Assembly: GCA_019188255.1 (NCBI GenBank)
Contig: JAETXT010000012.1
Span: forward strand, 1,860,001 to 1,924,000
DNA length: 64,000 nucleotides
Reading direction: 5' to 3'
Origin: Verticillium longisporum
Lineage: Eukaryota > Ascomycota > Sordariomycetes > Glomerellales > Plectosphaerellaceae
The notes under the pieces: model-generated
Told to the model about the DNA's origin: nothing
What the model saw: the letters and a program-made list of their open reading frames with translations, nothing else
Databases searched by the model: none
Part shown: piece after piece, positions 1-11,070 of the stretch
Layout of the letters: every line of letters starts with the position of its first letter
Numbering within the stretch: the first letter of the stretch is position 1
Program-made: the position numbers and the translations under genes

Positions 1-1071
1 ATAGACCCTATTCCTCGAAGATTAATACTTAGAAAGTAAATATATCCTCTGCCTAGCTAAGTACGTCTACCTATAAGGAGTTAAATATTAGACGTTAACT
101 AGCCACTTATTGCTAATAGATTAGCGATAAGATATAGGTTATAAGTAGAATCGAGGCTATATATAATAGCCTCGATAAGTTAAAGTTAATATACTAGTAC
201 GCCGATTGAAATCTGAACTATCTACTTTCCCTAATTAAGGCCCTTAGCCTAATACCTTTATACTACCTATATTCTATTAACTTAGGTAGTACTTCATTCT
301 AGGCTTAATTAATTAGATAGGTCCTTTCTTATTTAATAATAGGCTATTTGCTCCTTTATAATATAATTAAGAGTATTATTTATAATCTATATTATTAAAT
401 AGAGATAGGAGAGTAATTATCCTTTAATAAATAATATAGAATAGAATAGATAATATAATTCTAGGCTATTTATTAGATTATTCTTAAAGTTAAAGCTTCT
501 ATTTAGATTCTTCTTAAACTTAATAAACTTAATATTATCTATTATAAATAGCTATTTTTCTTAAATAGTATCTAGAAGGATAGTAGCCTTTACCTCGTAA
601 GCTTATTTATAGCTATCGATTTAATAAAGAAAGGTAAATTCATATTAATTATCTATTAATAGAAGTATAGTAGAGGCTATTATCGATTAAAATAGGATAA
701 TATATCGCTTCCCTTTCCTATAATAGTACTATCTAAGGTCCTATAATCTATATATACTAAATTAAGCGAGAACGATTTATTTAATAATAAAGACCTAGAT
801 ACTTTTAATAAATAATAATATCTTATAGTATAGAGAATATCCTTAAAAGCTAATAGATAATAGTTTCTAGAATAATTAAAAGAATACTCTCCTTTATAGT
901 AGAATCTATCTAGGGGAATACTTAATAGGATAATTATACTTTAGAATATATAAACTCTAAGCCTAATAAGGCTAATAAAATAGTTATAATAATCTTACTT
1001 AATATCTCTTAAAAATAGATTAATCTTATTAATTTATAGAATATAATTCTAATATCAATCGATTAGATATT
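1..1071. repeat. Unclassified RIP-degraded repeat (family D, copy 1)
   Basis: AT-rich sequence with almost no CA or TG dinucleotides. It is closely related to the stretch from about 43,980 to 44,870, so it is a dispersed repeat. It is interrupted at 72-262 by a solo LTR and cut at 1071 by the left end of chromovirus A1. On the minus strand, from about 1070 down to 350, one frame stays open over long runs, broken only by TAA/TAG codons of the kind RIP makes, so it may once have been coding. I do not recognise the protein and see no terminal repeats, so class and ends are unknown. Confidence 0.6.
72..262 (+). repeat. Solo LTR of chromovirus family A
   Basis: A 191-bp sequence starting TATAAGGAG and ending CCTTTATA (RIP-altered TG...CA). 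It is the same length and sequence family as the LTRs at 35712-35902 and 43472-43662. It is flanked by a perfect 5-bp target duplication CTACC (67-71 and 263-267) and no element internal sequence follows, so it is a solo LTR left by LTR-LTR recombination inside repeat D. Confidence 0.92.
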
Positions 1072-1262
1072 TATAAAGGTATTAGGCTAAGGGCCTTAAT
1101 TAGGGAAAGTAGATAGTTTAGATTTTAATTAGTATACTAGTATTATAACTTTAACTTATCGAGGCTATTAAGTATAGCCTTAACTCTATTTATAAACTAG
1201 ATCTTATTACCGATCTATTAGTAATAACCTACTACTAGACGTCTAACGTCTAACTCCTTATA
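1072..1262 (-). repeat. 3' LTR of chromovirus A1
   Basis: 191 bp, reverse complement of the family A LTR. It is followed at 1263 by a C-rich run that is the complement of the G-rich polypurine tract found just upstream of the 3' LTR in the other copies (for example 43460-43468). Confidence 0.88.
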
Positions 1263-2039
1263 TTACCCCCCCTCTAGGAGGTTTAGTCCCTAGAACTTAT
1301 AATGCCTTTATTATTATATCTCCTAATAATAGCTCCTTATAGGACCCTAGTATATTCCTTTATTCTAGTTCCTTTATAGGGTTATACTTTAATTTAAGTA
1401 TATTACTAAATAGTATTATAATTATAGTAATAATTATAATAATTAAGAATAAATAATAATATAGAATAATTTTCTTTATTAATTCTTAGGCTTTTCTTTA
1501 TTATATAAGCTTAATTTTCTTCTTCTTTATATAGCTATATATTATTAGGTTTTCGCTTATTATATAATAATTCGATAATTCTATTATTATAAGTATATAT
1601 TATAAGATCCCTTTACGTTTTTATATTTAAATCCCTATTACTATTATATTAAATATTATTCTTTATTTTAATAATATTTATCTATTTAATCCTAATTCTA
1701 ATTAGGAAGCGGATAATCGTTTAATTATCTCGGAGCTCTAGTATTCTCTTTACGAATATTATTTTAGTAAATTAGCCTCCTAGCCTAATATAGAGTATAT
1801 AGCTAGTTATTTATTTAGTAAATATATTTACTATAAATATAATAAAAGAGTTTATCTCTTTATAAATTCGCTAAAACCTTCTTTTAATATTTATTAATAT
1901 AAAAGATTCCTAAACCTCTTTATAGCTTAGCTTAATATATCTAGTATTATATAATAGTTAATATAATAGAGAATAATATAATTAATTTAGTAAATTATAA
2001 TCCGAAATAATATACCTACTATTTTACTTAGCTAATAGA

Positions 2040-3475
2040 GTTAATTAAATATTTTAAGAAGATATCCTATCTAAGTATTAACCCTTCTTATTATAGCTAA
2101 TACCATAATATTATAAATTATAATAATATCTTTAGATTCTTCTTTATTAATTAGAATAATATCTCTTTATTAAGACCTCTTCGATTTATATTCTTCTATC
2201 TCTCTAGCTTTATTATTCTATAAGTCTTTATTAATCTTTCTATAATTCTTTATTAATTAGCTTTTATAAATTAAGCCTTTATTTATTAATATTATAGAAG
2301 AAGCTATTATTATATATTAGCTTATATATATTATTTATTATAAAGAAGCTAATATTCTTAACTTTATTATATATAATTAGGAGATTAAATTATATAATTA
2401 GCCCTTAAAGGGCGAAGAAGATAATAAAGAGGGTAATACCTCATATAATATAGACGAGATCCCTTTTAATATAAACCTTTCCCCCCTCCTAGAGGAGGCT
2501 CTAAATAATAATACTCTAATATATCCTCGCTTTTTAGGAATATATTACCCTAATTATAGCCCTATTAGCTATCCCTCGTCTTACGCCTCTTAATACCTTA
2601 CTATTACTATAGAGGATATTATTATTAAGAAGAAGGCTAATACTAAGAAGAAGAAGGATAAAATAGCTATTAAGAAGAAAGCTACTATTATTATTAAGGT
2701 ATTAGCGAAAGCTACTAAAGAGAAGGCTATTAAAGAGAAATAGGTTATTACTATTAAGGCTAAGCTTATCGAAGCTTAGGAAGCACTTTATATTATAAAT
2801 ATAGCCCCTAAGATACTAGAAGTCTTAGAGGTCGATAATAATAATATAGATACTAGTAAACCTAATCTATTAATATTATCGTTTTCTAAATATCTAGCTT
2901 CCTATAATATTTCCTCTACTCTTTTAATAAATAACCTTAATCCTTTTAAATATATTAAAGATAGTATTAATAACGTCCTTACTCGTCCTCTAGATAGTAA
3001 TCTTCTATTTTCCTATAATAAGGATAAAAGTAAAGGTAAAGCTATAGCTTTTATAATAATTATTAATCCCTATATTCCTATTAACGATTATCCTTATAAT
3101 ATATTATTATCTCTTATTCCTTTAGCGAAGGCTTCTAATCTAATTACTTAATCTAATAGACTATCTAAGATATATCCTATAGCTAAAGTAATCTCTATTC
3201 CTATAATAGCTTTATTAAAGCATCCTATAGCCTTAACTACCCCTAGCCCCCCCCTAGTAAAGAAAGTATATTAGATACCTTAGAAGGTTCTTTATAGTAC
3301 TAGACTAGTTAATTAATCTATATATAGTAGCTATATTCTAAGTAATCGATTAACGATATTGCCTTAGGGTAAAGTACTTAGTAGCTTTATTAGTAATAAT
3401 AGTAAAAAGGAGGATAAACTTATTAATAAACTTTTATTTATTATATTAGATAAGGGTTAAGAATAATATAATAGG
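2040..3475 (+). pseudogene. Degraded accessory ORF, antisense to the chromovirus pol (A1 copy)
   Basis: One plus-strand frame (codon starts as at 2402) stays open in long runs, including about 80 codons from 2402 and over 100 codons around 2785-3150. In such TA-rich sequence this is not expected by chance. The interruptions are TAA/TAG codons explainable as RIP of CAA, CAG or TGG. The inferred product is acidic near its start (KGEEDNKEG), then strongly lysine-rich (KKKANTKKKKDK at about 2630-2665 and more to about 2740), then non-repetitive. The equivalent region in A2 (22966-24401) and A6 (41259-42694) also reads antisense to pol. I do not recognise the family. Start and end are approximate. 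Confidence 0.5.
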
Positions 3476-5138
3476 TTTCCTTAAATAATATTAATCCTAA
3501 TAATAGATTATTATTAAAAATATTATTATAATAATTAATTAATAAATTAATATTGTTATTATAAACTTAATATTAAGATAATTATTTCTTTTCTTATATA
3601 ATTCTATTATTCAGTTTCTTATAACCTTTAGCTATTTATCCTATTATTTATATCTATATTTCTAGTATTTCTTATACCTTTTTAAAGTTTAAATTATATT
3701 TTCTAAATAGCTTTCTAGCTCCTAAGTATTATATTAAATTAACTATTCTATTTATTTTATTAAATAGAAATTTTATCTTTAATCCTTTTTATAAACTATA
3801 ATATCCTTAAATTCCTATTCTTCTTATTCTTTTTCTAATATAAAGAAATAGGTTAATTATTTAATACTTATTTAATAATTATATTAAAGTTCTAAGGAGG
3901 ATATTAAGAAGATATTATATATCCTAATATATATCTTAGGGAGTAATATATAATAGGCCTATTCGCTTACCTTCTCTATAATCTTTATTTAAATATATTT
4001 AAATATTAGCTTCCGATTTAACTAAAAGCGGAAATTCTTAATAGAGAGGCCTATAATATCTCTAACTTTAAAGACTTTAAATATATACCTCTTATTATAA
4101 TAGAAAGCTTAAATATATATTATATATTATTAATTTTCGCTAATTAATTAGCGAATAATTATAATCTTTTTAATTCTTTCCTTTACGCCCTCGACCTTAA
4201 TATCCTCTTTTAAGGCTATATAATTAATTATCCTTAAATAATACCTATATAGGGCTTCGAATAATAAAATATTAATAATACTATATATATTATTATTTTA
4301 AAAGAAATCTATTTCTTTTAAATAATATAGCTATTCCTTTAATACTTAATCGTTAATATAGTAAAGGTATTTTTCTAATATCTAATAGGTTCTCTCTATC
4401 TATCTATCTATCTATAGGTAATAGGCTATAGATAGGTAGTATTTAATTACTCTTTCCTAATAGAATTCCTCTTAGAATTAATTAATAAAGAGCTTATCCC
4501 TATTATTTATAATACCCTCTAGACTCCTAAATTAATATTCTATTTCTTTATAAAGAATAATTCTTAAGCTTATAATTATAAGTATTTTATAGATTATTAG
4601 GAACTAAGCGACTTTTATAAAACGATCTATAATAATAAGGATAGAATTATATTCTAGATTATTATCTTTTATTATTAATATTAGATTTATAATAAAATCT
4701 AAAGGTATCTCTTAGAAGGGATATAATAGGAGTAATAGCGATTATAGCTTCCTATATAGCTTATACTAGAATATTTATATCCTTTAATATATTAAATATT
4801 TAATAATATATTAATATATATCTATTAATATATTCTCCTAATAGAACTTTCTCTTTAATAGTTTAAAGGTCTTATTAGCCCCTATATATTCTATTTATAG
4901 ATTACTATAATATTATTTTAATAGCTCTTTATAGAGAGTCCTTTATAGAAGGATAATAAATTATTCTTTAAAGAGGAAAGTATTTTATTTATTTAAAGTA
5001 TATTCTATTCTTCTTCTAGCTTATTAGCTTATATTCTCCTTTTAGAAAAGGTATCTTAGATTAATAGCCTATAGACCTCTAATTAAATTCTTAAATTCTA
5101 AAATAGAAATAAGCCTTAATACTATTTTATTATATATA

Positions 5139-5184
5139 ACGTAATCCACAAGCGAGTGGTTCACCCATGCGAGTGGTTCACTTC
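5139..5184 (+). repeat. Left terminal inverted repeat of the Pot2/Fot1-like transposon
   Basis: A 46-bp TIR beginning ACGTAATCCACAAG. It matches the reverse complement of 6953-6998 except at TIR position 30. It contains two direct copies of GCGAGTGGTTCAC 17 bp apart (TIR positions 14-26 and 31-43), probably transposase-binding units, as in the TIR-internal repeats of Pot2. Confidence 0.97.
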
Positions 5185-5245
5185 ACCCCGACCCGACAAA
5201 CATTCCGAGGAAAACCTCAACCCAAACGCCGTAAATCAATTAAAA

Positions 5246-6900
5246 TCACTCCTCCTCGTCTTTTGCAGACGATGAGATAGCTACCTGACAAGTTCTCGCG
5301 TTGTGGCCGGTCTTCCCGCATACGCTACAGCATCGTTTCTTCGGCTGGGACCACGACGCGGGACCCGGGTTCTGCAGCGTTTCCTCTTTTATCTGGATAT
5401 CTACTTCCTTCTGAGCAATCTTGTCCTGTCCCTCGCCTACAGCCATGCTTCCTCCTTCCCGGAGACGTAGCTTTTTGGCCCTCCGGCGTCGGCTTAGTGT
5501 AGCATTTTCCTCTCGAAGGATCATAACCTCTGACTTCAAAAGAGCGATCTGGTGCATAACACCCCGCGTCCCCTTCGCAAGATAGTCAACAGCATCTAAA
5601 ATTGACGTTGGGGAGCTTCCCTGGTGGCGTGAGATTCGCCCTTTGATGAAGTCAGTCTGGGAACCTGCCTCGAGCAGGTTAGTGGGCGTCTTAGAGACCC
5701 AAGAATCACGCTCCCCGTGGGACGTCCCCGGAGGCGTCGTCGTCCTCAACCTCACATCCAGCTTTGACAGGACTGTTTCCGGGTTATGGGGGACAAGCCC
5801 CGCTCCTCGAAAGCCTCCCTGGATGTTTTTTCTGTCATTGCTTGCTGAAATGCAGCCGAAAACGCCGGGAAGAAGTCCTCTTTGCTGATGTGCGTTGTAC
5901 CCGCCCTCATCCTATCCTCGATTTGCCGACCGTATGCTTTCTTTAGTGGGCCAAAACACCCAACATCGAGAGGCTGGAGTAGATGTGACGAATGAGGAGG
6001 CATACAGAGTGTGATGATGTTGTTCTCCTTGCAGTAGAGTTCGAAGTCGACCGAGTGGTGACTTTCGTGGCCATCCAGGATCAGTAGGCGATAACCGCCC
6101 GAAGTACGGGACTTTGTATGCCTGTCAAAATGCCGAATCCATTCCAGACCAATATCATTCGTCGTCCAGCCGTTTGGAGATGTTGCGATTCTCCAGTCGC
6201 GAGAAATCGCGTCGTCCTGGTACCAGCTCGAGAGGTGGTACTTGCCCGAAACCACGATGAACGGCGGGACGGAGAAACCCAACGCGCCAACGCCCTGGAT
6301 CACCGTAACCCATTCCCGGTTGCCTGGCTGCCTCATCTTCACATTGGACCGTCTTTCCGAACTGGTCACGACCATTCCGTTGGCGATAACGCCCATCTGG
6401 AAGCCGGTCTCGTCAAAGTTGTACATGTCAGCCTCTTGGATGCCGTACTTGGCGATCATGTTATGCACGAGGCGGAACCACGCGTTTATCGCGTCCGGAT
6501 CTTCGCATTGGGCCCTCTTGTAGTCGTACTTGCGAAAGAAACGCGTCCGGAGCTCTGGTTGCCGTTTGACGAAGTTTGCGGCCCAGTTCTTCCCGACGCG
6601 TGGCGCGTCACGGTCGGCAAGCAGGCGATTCGCCATATCTCCGACCTCACCCAACCGGGGAGGGTAAGATCGCGCATCTAGGTCAAGGATATATTCGACA
6701 ATAGTTTTCTCTTCTAGTACTGTTAATTTGGCAGAATTGGGCGGGCTTTCGCGTCGGGAGGGTTTGCCCTTCTGGCGTCGGAGGAGCGTCGTTAAGGGGA
6801 CGGTGTAGATCCTCGCAGCACTCCGGGCGCTTAGGTTCGGGTCATTGTCCATAGCTTGGATAGCAAGGAATAATTGACCTTCTTTTGAAAGAGTCTCCAT
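5246..6900 (-). pseudogene. pogo/Fot1-type DDD transposase, one frameshift
   Basis: Cuts and pastes the transposon in the nucleus. The first frame (6900 to 5752, ATG at 6898-6900) has an N-terminal helix-turn-helix and CENP-B-like DNA-binding region (about residues 1-130). The DDE-superfamily domain follows, with catalytic-type aspartates D163 (YNFDETGF), D276 (LLILDGHES) and D312 (HLLQPLDVG); D276 and D312 are separated by 35 residues. The family motif GAGLVP, expected next, lies in the other frame. One base is missing, most simply from the A-run at 5810-5812 on the plus strand. The second frame runs to 5246 and contains a coiled-coil-like segment and a CCHC zinc knuckle (C-X2-C-X4-H-X4-C). 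With one base added the frame would be 551 codons, close to the family's usual length. There are no RIP-type stops. A sequencing error could also explain the shift. Confidence 0.9.
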
Positions 6901-6952
6901 CGCGGGCGGAGGTGGAATCTGTAGAATTCAGGTGTAGGTCGTGGGCCCGGGC

Positions 6953-6998
6953 GAAGTGAACCACTCGCTTGGGTGAACCACTCGCTTGTGGATTACGT
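6953..6998 (-). repeat. Right terminal inverted repeat of the Pot2/Fot1-like transposon
   Basis: A 46-bp TIR, inverted relative to 5139-5184 with one mismatch. It carries the same two internal 13-bp direct repeats. The TA at 6999-7000 is the target duplication. Confidence 0.97.
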
Positions 6999-9398
6999 TA
7001 AGCTCTTTTATAATAGAATATAAAATATATTAATTTAAAATAATAACCCTAGACTCTCTTAGGTCCTTAGACCCTATTTAAATAATCCTTTAATAAATTA
7101 TTATTAATTTCTTAGCTTTAACTTTTTAGCTTTAAAATTAAAAAAGAGCTTCTTTATTTATTTTTTTCTTAATAATAATATAGATAGATTTTACCTTTTA
7201 TTTAAAGAGTAAGGTCCCCTTTTCCTTAAAGCTATAATATTTTTCTAATATAGGGATAAGCTTTTATCTTTATAGGGTGGCTTTTATAGCTTAGATATAA
7301 GCTCTATTTATAATATCCTTTAGCTAAATCTTAATAATAATTTACTAAATATCTATAGCTAGGTCTTCTATTAGCTATAGCTTTTTAAATAAAGTAGGAA
7401 ATATATTATTTATTAGCGCTTATTCCTTTATATAGCCTAATTACTTTAAGAGGCTATTAGCTAGGTTTATAACCCTAAGCTAATATTAGATTTTAAAATT
7501 AAAAGATAATAGTATATATATTTATTATATAAGCTTTCTTTAAAAGTCTCTTATTAATATTTATATAATATTCTTAAAAGCTTAATAATTAATTAATATA
7601 ATATAAGCCTATCCTATACTCTCTAAGTAATAGTATTAATACTTAATTAAGGCTCTCTATAATTATAAATAGTTCTTATTATCTAATATTTTATTACTAT
7701 TTAATTAATAATAATTTCTATAAATAATAAATAATAAGCTTTTATTTATTTTTATACTTTTAATTAAAGATCCCTAAAATAGTATTATTAAATATATTAA
7801 TCTTAATTTAGCTTTCTAATATATAATCTTAATATTTTAAAATCGTAATAATAATAAATATAATTTTTAATTATTCGAATACTTTCTAAGCCCTAGATAG
7901 CTATTTAAATAGCCCTTTCTTAACCTTTATAATACTTCTCTTTAATAGAATAAATAAAGAGGTTATTATTTTTAAATAGCTTTTTATAAACTATTTATAG
8001 AAGTTTATAAAGCTTAGGAATATTTATATATCTTTAAAGGATTCTAGGGGTTATTATTTAATTATAGCTTAGATATAGTTTAGATTTATAATTATGTTTT
8101 CTTTAAAATAATAAATCCTAGGAATTCTATTTTATTTTAGTAAAATAAATATTTCGATTATTTAATAAAGAGCTTAAAGTCTTAAAATCTCTTTAGGATT
8201 TATTAGAAATAAATTATATATTCTTCTTTTATTTATAAATAAATTAATATATTATTTAAATAAATAATATAAAAGTTATTTAATAATCTATTAAATATTT
8301 AATAAATATATATTTAGAAAATAATAAAAGTATTTATTAATCTAAATAATATTATAATATATTTATAATATCTATATCCTATCTTAAAAGCTATTTTCTA
8401 TTAATTATTCTTCTTAATATAAATCTAATAATAAATATTCTAAATATTAATTTTAGAAAAGTATTTTATTTTTATAAAATAATCTAAAAATTTATTAATT
8501 AATAGGAGAAAGTAATAATTCTTTATTATAATTATATTAAAGCTTTAATAATCTATATATAGATATAAGCTCTTATCCTTCTTTAATATAAATAGGACTA
8601 AGGCCTCTATAGAGTTAATAGACTTTTTAATCCTCTTTTTAGCTTCCCCTTCTATAATATAATAATAGAGCTTTTCTAATTACTTTTATAATAATAAGTA
8701 AATAGGGCTATAAAGGGGTTTAATTCCTTCTTTTAAATCTATTAAATACTCTATATCTTTTAATATTAATAATTCCTTTATTAAGTCTTTAAAGAAAATA
8801 TCTTCGAATTTAGTAAATTCTATAAGAAATACTTTAGCCCGCCCTTTATTTAAGGGTAGATTATTAATAATAGGGATAATTATATTAAATATTTTATTAT
8901 AGCTTAAATAATATAAATAATATAAACCTTAGTTTTATCTTTAATTAATATCTTTATAAACTCTTCTAAATCTATATTTAATATATAGCTCTAAATAAAG
9001 GATTAAATAGAAGTATCTATTTAAAGGCTTTCTTTCTTTATATTATTATTAAATAAGAATATAAATCTAGACCTTTTAAGCTATTCTATATATATAAATA
9101 GCTAATATAGTAATTAAGGGCGGTTCTATATATTTAATAAGTAGAAAGAGAATATAAATATCCTATAATTAATTACTATCTAGCTATTAAACGTTTATAG
9201 TTTAAGGGCTTCTATACTTTTTACTTCTTATAACTTTAATAATTAAACGAGAATAGGATTAATAATATCTATTATACTATTAATATCTAAGTTAATAGAG
9301 ATTTTAATCTCTTTACTTTATTACAGAGTAATTACTAATACTTTAATAGTTTTCCTAATATTTATTTTATATATAATATTCTTCGAGTTAAGGCTTAT

Positions 9399-9579
9399 TA
9401 TTGGGACCTCATGTTGGGGGCATATTGGTATTGGTGTAAATGGTTATCTATCTAGTGCTATTGGTGTCTGGGCGGACACCTATATATTAGGAGTGGAGTG
9501 CCCTAGCCCTAGGACTCTAGCGGAGTCCAAGTCCGCTAAGAGTCCAGGGCCAGAGCGGCCTCCACGGGTGCCCCCAACA
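9399..9579 (-). repeat. Solo LTR, family C (Copia-like), barely RIP-mutated
   Basis: A 181-bp sequence with TATTGGGACC at one end and GCCCCCAACA at the other (TGTTGG...CCAACA ends of Copia LTRs with one G-to-A change). It is flanked by a perfect 5-bp duplication CTTAT (9394-9398 and 9580-9584). The host sequence on both sides is chromovirus A1, continuous with the equivalent region of A6 near 37,195. It is GC-rich with many CA/TG dinucleotides, in contrast to its surroundings. Related but RIP-degraded copies lie at 45660-45829, 49371-49540 and 49704-49875. Confidence 0.9.
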
Positions 9580-10879
9580 CTTATACTAAGTTATTTTCTA
9601 AGAGCTCTATTATTTAAATACCCTTAAATTTAAATAATTATATATTTATAATTATAGCTTTATATCTTTAAGGGTTTAGCTATAAATAATTTTATATCTA
9701 ATAGCTAATTATATTATAATAGAAGTATATATTTATAGATATTATAGGGGCAGCCCCTCAGCCTCTAGATAGAGTTCTTATAGGGTATAAGTTTAGGTTC
9801 CTTATTTAGTAAGGAGTAGTCCCTCTATTATAATATAAGGGTCGTCCTCGTTTTATTAACGATTAATCCTATAAGGTTTCTCTCTTAGGCCCCCTATATA
9901 TAGGTACTATATTATATTATTCGCTCTAATTCGATTAAGAGTATATTCGTTTCCTATTCTCTTATTATTTATTCTATAATTAATTAATATCTTATATTCT
10001 CTAAGCTTTATATATAATTATTCTAATATCCTTAATAAGAATATAATACTCTATTAATTTATTCTATATAAAATAAAAGAGCTATTAGAAATATCTAAAA
10101 ATATATTCTTTATTATAGTCTATGCTTTCGCTAAATAATTAATAAATACTTTCCTAATAATTAAAGAATATTAAAGGGGAGATATTTCTATTACCTTTAA
10201 AATATAATAAATATAGCTATTCTTAATAAATTAGGTTTTATAAATCCTTTAAGAGGTATTTTCGCTTAATAAAGCTTTAAATACCTTTTTAATAGATATT
10301 TATATTATTAATATTAAATTCCTTTTAATAAATTATTTTTAAGTTTTATATATAGTCTTATTATATTATTTAAAGAATATAAATAAATTTAATTATTAAT
10401 TATTTAATAATTTAAGCTATATTTATATTAAATTAGAAAGTATTTCTAGCTTTAATAATAATAAATTAATTATTAATTTAAATAATTATAATATCCTCTT
10501 CGAATATCTTATAATTATAAATAAGAGGCTTATTATAATTCTTTATAATTAAAATCTATTTAATAAAATATTAAACTAGAAATCGATTTTCTAGCCTTTA
10601 TTCTTAGAATTCCTTAATTAAGGCCTAGAATACTTATAATTAAGGTTCTATTTATTAAGAAAGCTCTTTAATAATCTAATAATAATTTAATAAAAAAGGA
10701 TCCTAATTTAAATATAATCTTTCTATTATAATTATCTCGTAGTTATTCTAATAATATCCTTATTAGCTTATTATCTAATTATTAATTACTATAATAAGTA
10801 ATTCGCTTCTAAGTCTTAATATATTTAATTTAATCTATTACTTAGCTTAGTTTAATTATAGATTATAGAAATTAAAGAA

Positions 10880-11070
10880 TATAAAGGTATTAAGCTAAGG
10901 GCCTTAATTAAGGAAAGTAGATAATTCGGATTTTAATTAATATACTAGTATTATAACTTTAATTTATCGAGGCTATCGAATATAGCCTCGACTTTACTTA
11001 TAAACTAGATCTTATCGCTAATCTATTAGCGATAACCTACTACTAGACGTTTAACGTTTAACTCCTTATA
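10880..11070 (-). repeat. 5' LTR of chromovirus A1
   Basis: 191 bp, reverse complement of the family A LTR. The internal sequence of A1 abuts it on the left. On the right it joins copy A2 directly at A-element position about 1186, not at a normal insertion site. Confidence 0.88.

Larger units (their letters stand above)
5139..6998 (-). mobile_element. Pot2/Fot1-like (pogo superfamily) DNA transposon, almost intact
   Basis: A 1,860-bp element bounded by 46-bp terminal inverted repeats with one mismatch and flanked by TA dinucleotides (5137-5138 and 6999-7000), the target duplication of the Tc1/mariner/pogo superfamily. It encodes a DDD transposase on the minus strand. Length, long TIRs with an internal direct repeat and the transposase type match the Pot2/Fot1 family of filamentous fungi (about 1.9 kb). 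Its base composition is normal and rich in CA and TG, unlike the RIP-degraded chromovirus A1 it interrupts in the region corresponding to 39,590-39,605 of copy A6. It therefore inserted after A1 was mutated. It may be non-autonomous because of a frameshift in the transposase. Confidence 0.96.
1072..11070 (-). mobile_element. Ty3/gypsy chromovirus A1, full-length, RIP-degraded, with two nested insertions
   Basis: Reverse-oriented LTR retrotransposon with 191-bp LTRs at 1072-1262 (3' LTR) and 10880-11070 (5' LTR). It spans 9,999 bp. Removing the DNA transposon with its TA duplication (1,862 bp) and the solo LTR with its 5-bp duplication (186 bp) leaves 7,951 bp, exactly the length of the uninterrupted copy at 35712-43662. 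Gag and pol read on the minus strand and are destroyed by TAA/TAG stops. A separate degraded frame reads on the plus strand near the 3' end (2040-3475). The flanking 5-mers (ATATT left, AAGAG right) do not match, so at least one end was rearranged after insertion. Confidence 0.88.

Noticed and set aside
4386..4416. (TATC)n microsatellite as an independent locus
   Set aside because: It is part of the chromovirus integrase region; the same short repeat appears in A2, A4 and A6.
1..5000. Telomeric or subtelomeric end
   Set aside because: No TTAGGG-type array at the left edge; only nested retroelements.
3476..5136. Further open frame on the plus strand beyond 3475
   Set aside because: Reading through TAA/TAG as mutated codons makes almost any frame in RIPed DNA look open; here it is antisense to the integrase/chromodomain and has dense stops.
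6118..6681. 187-aa plus-strand ORF inside the transposon
   Set aside because: Antisense shadow of the transposase; the minus strand carries the DDD motifs.
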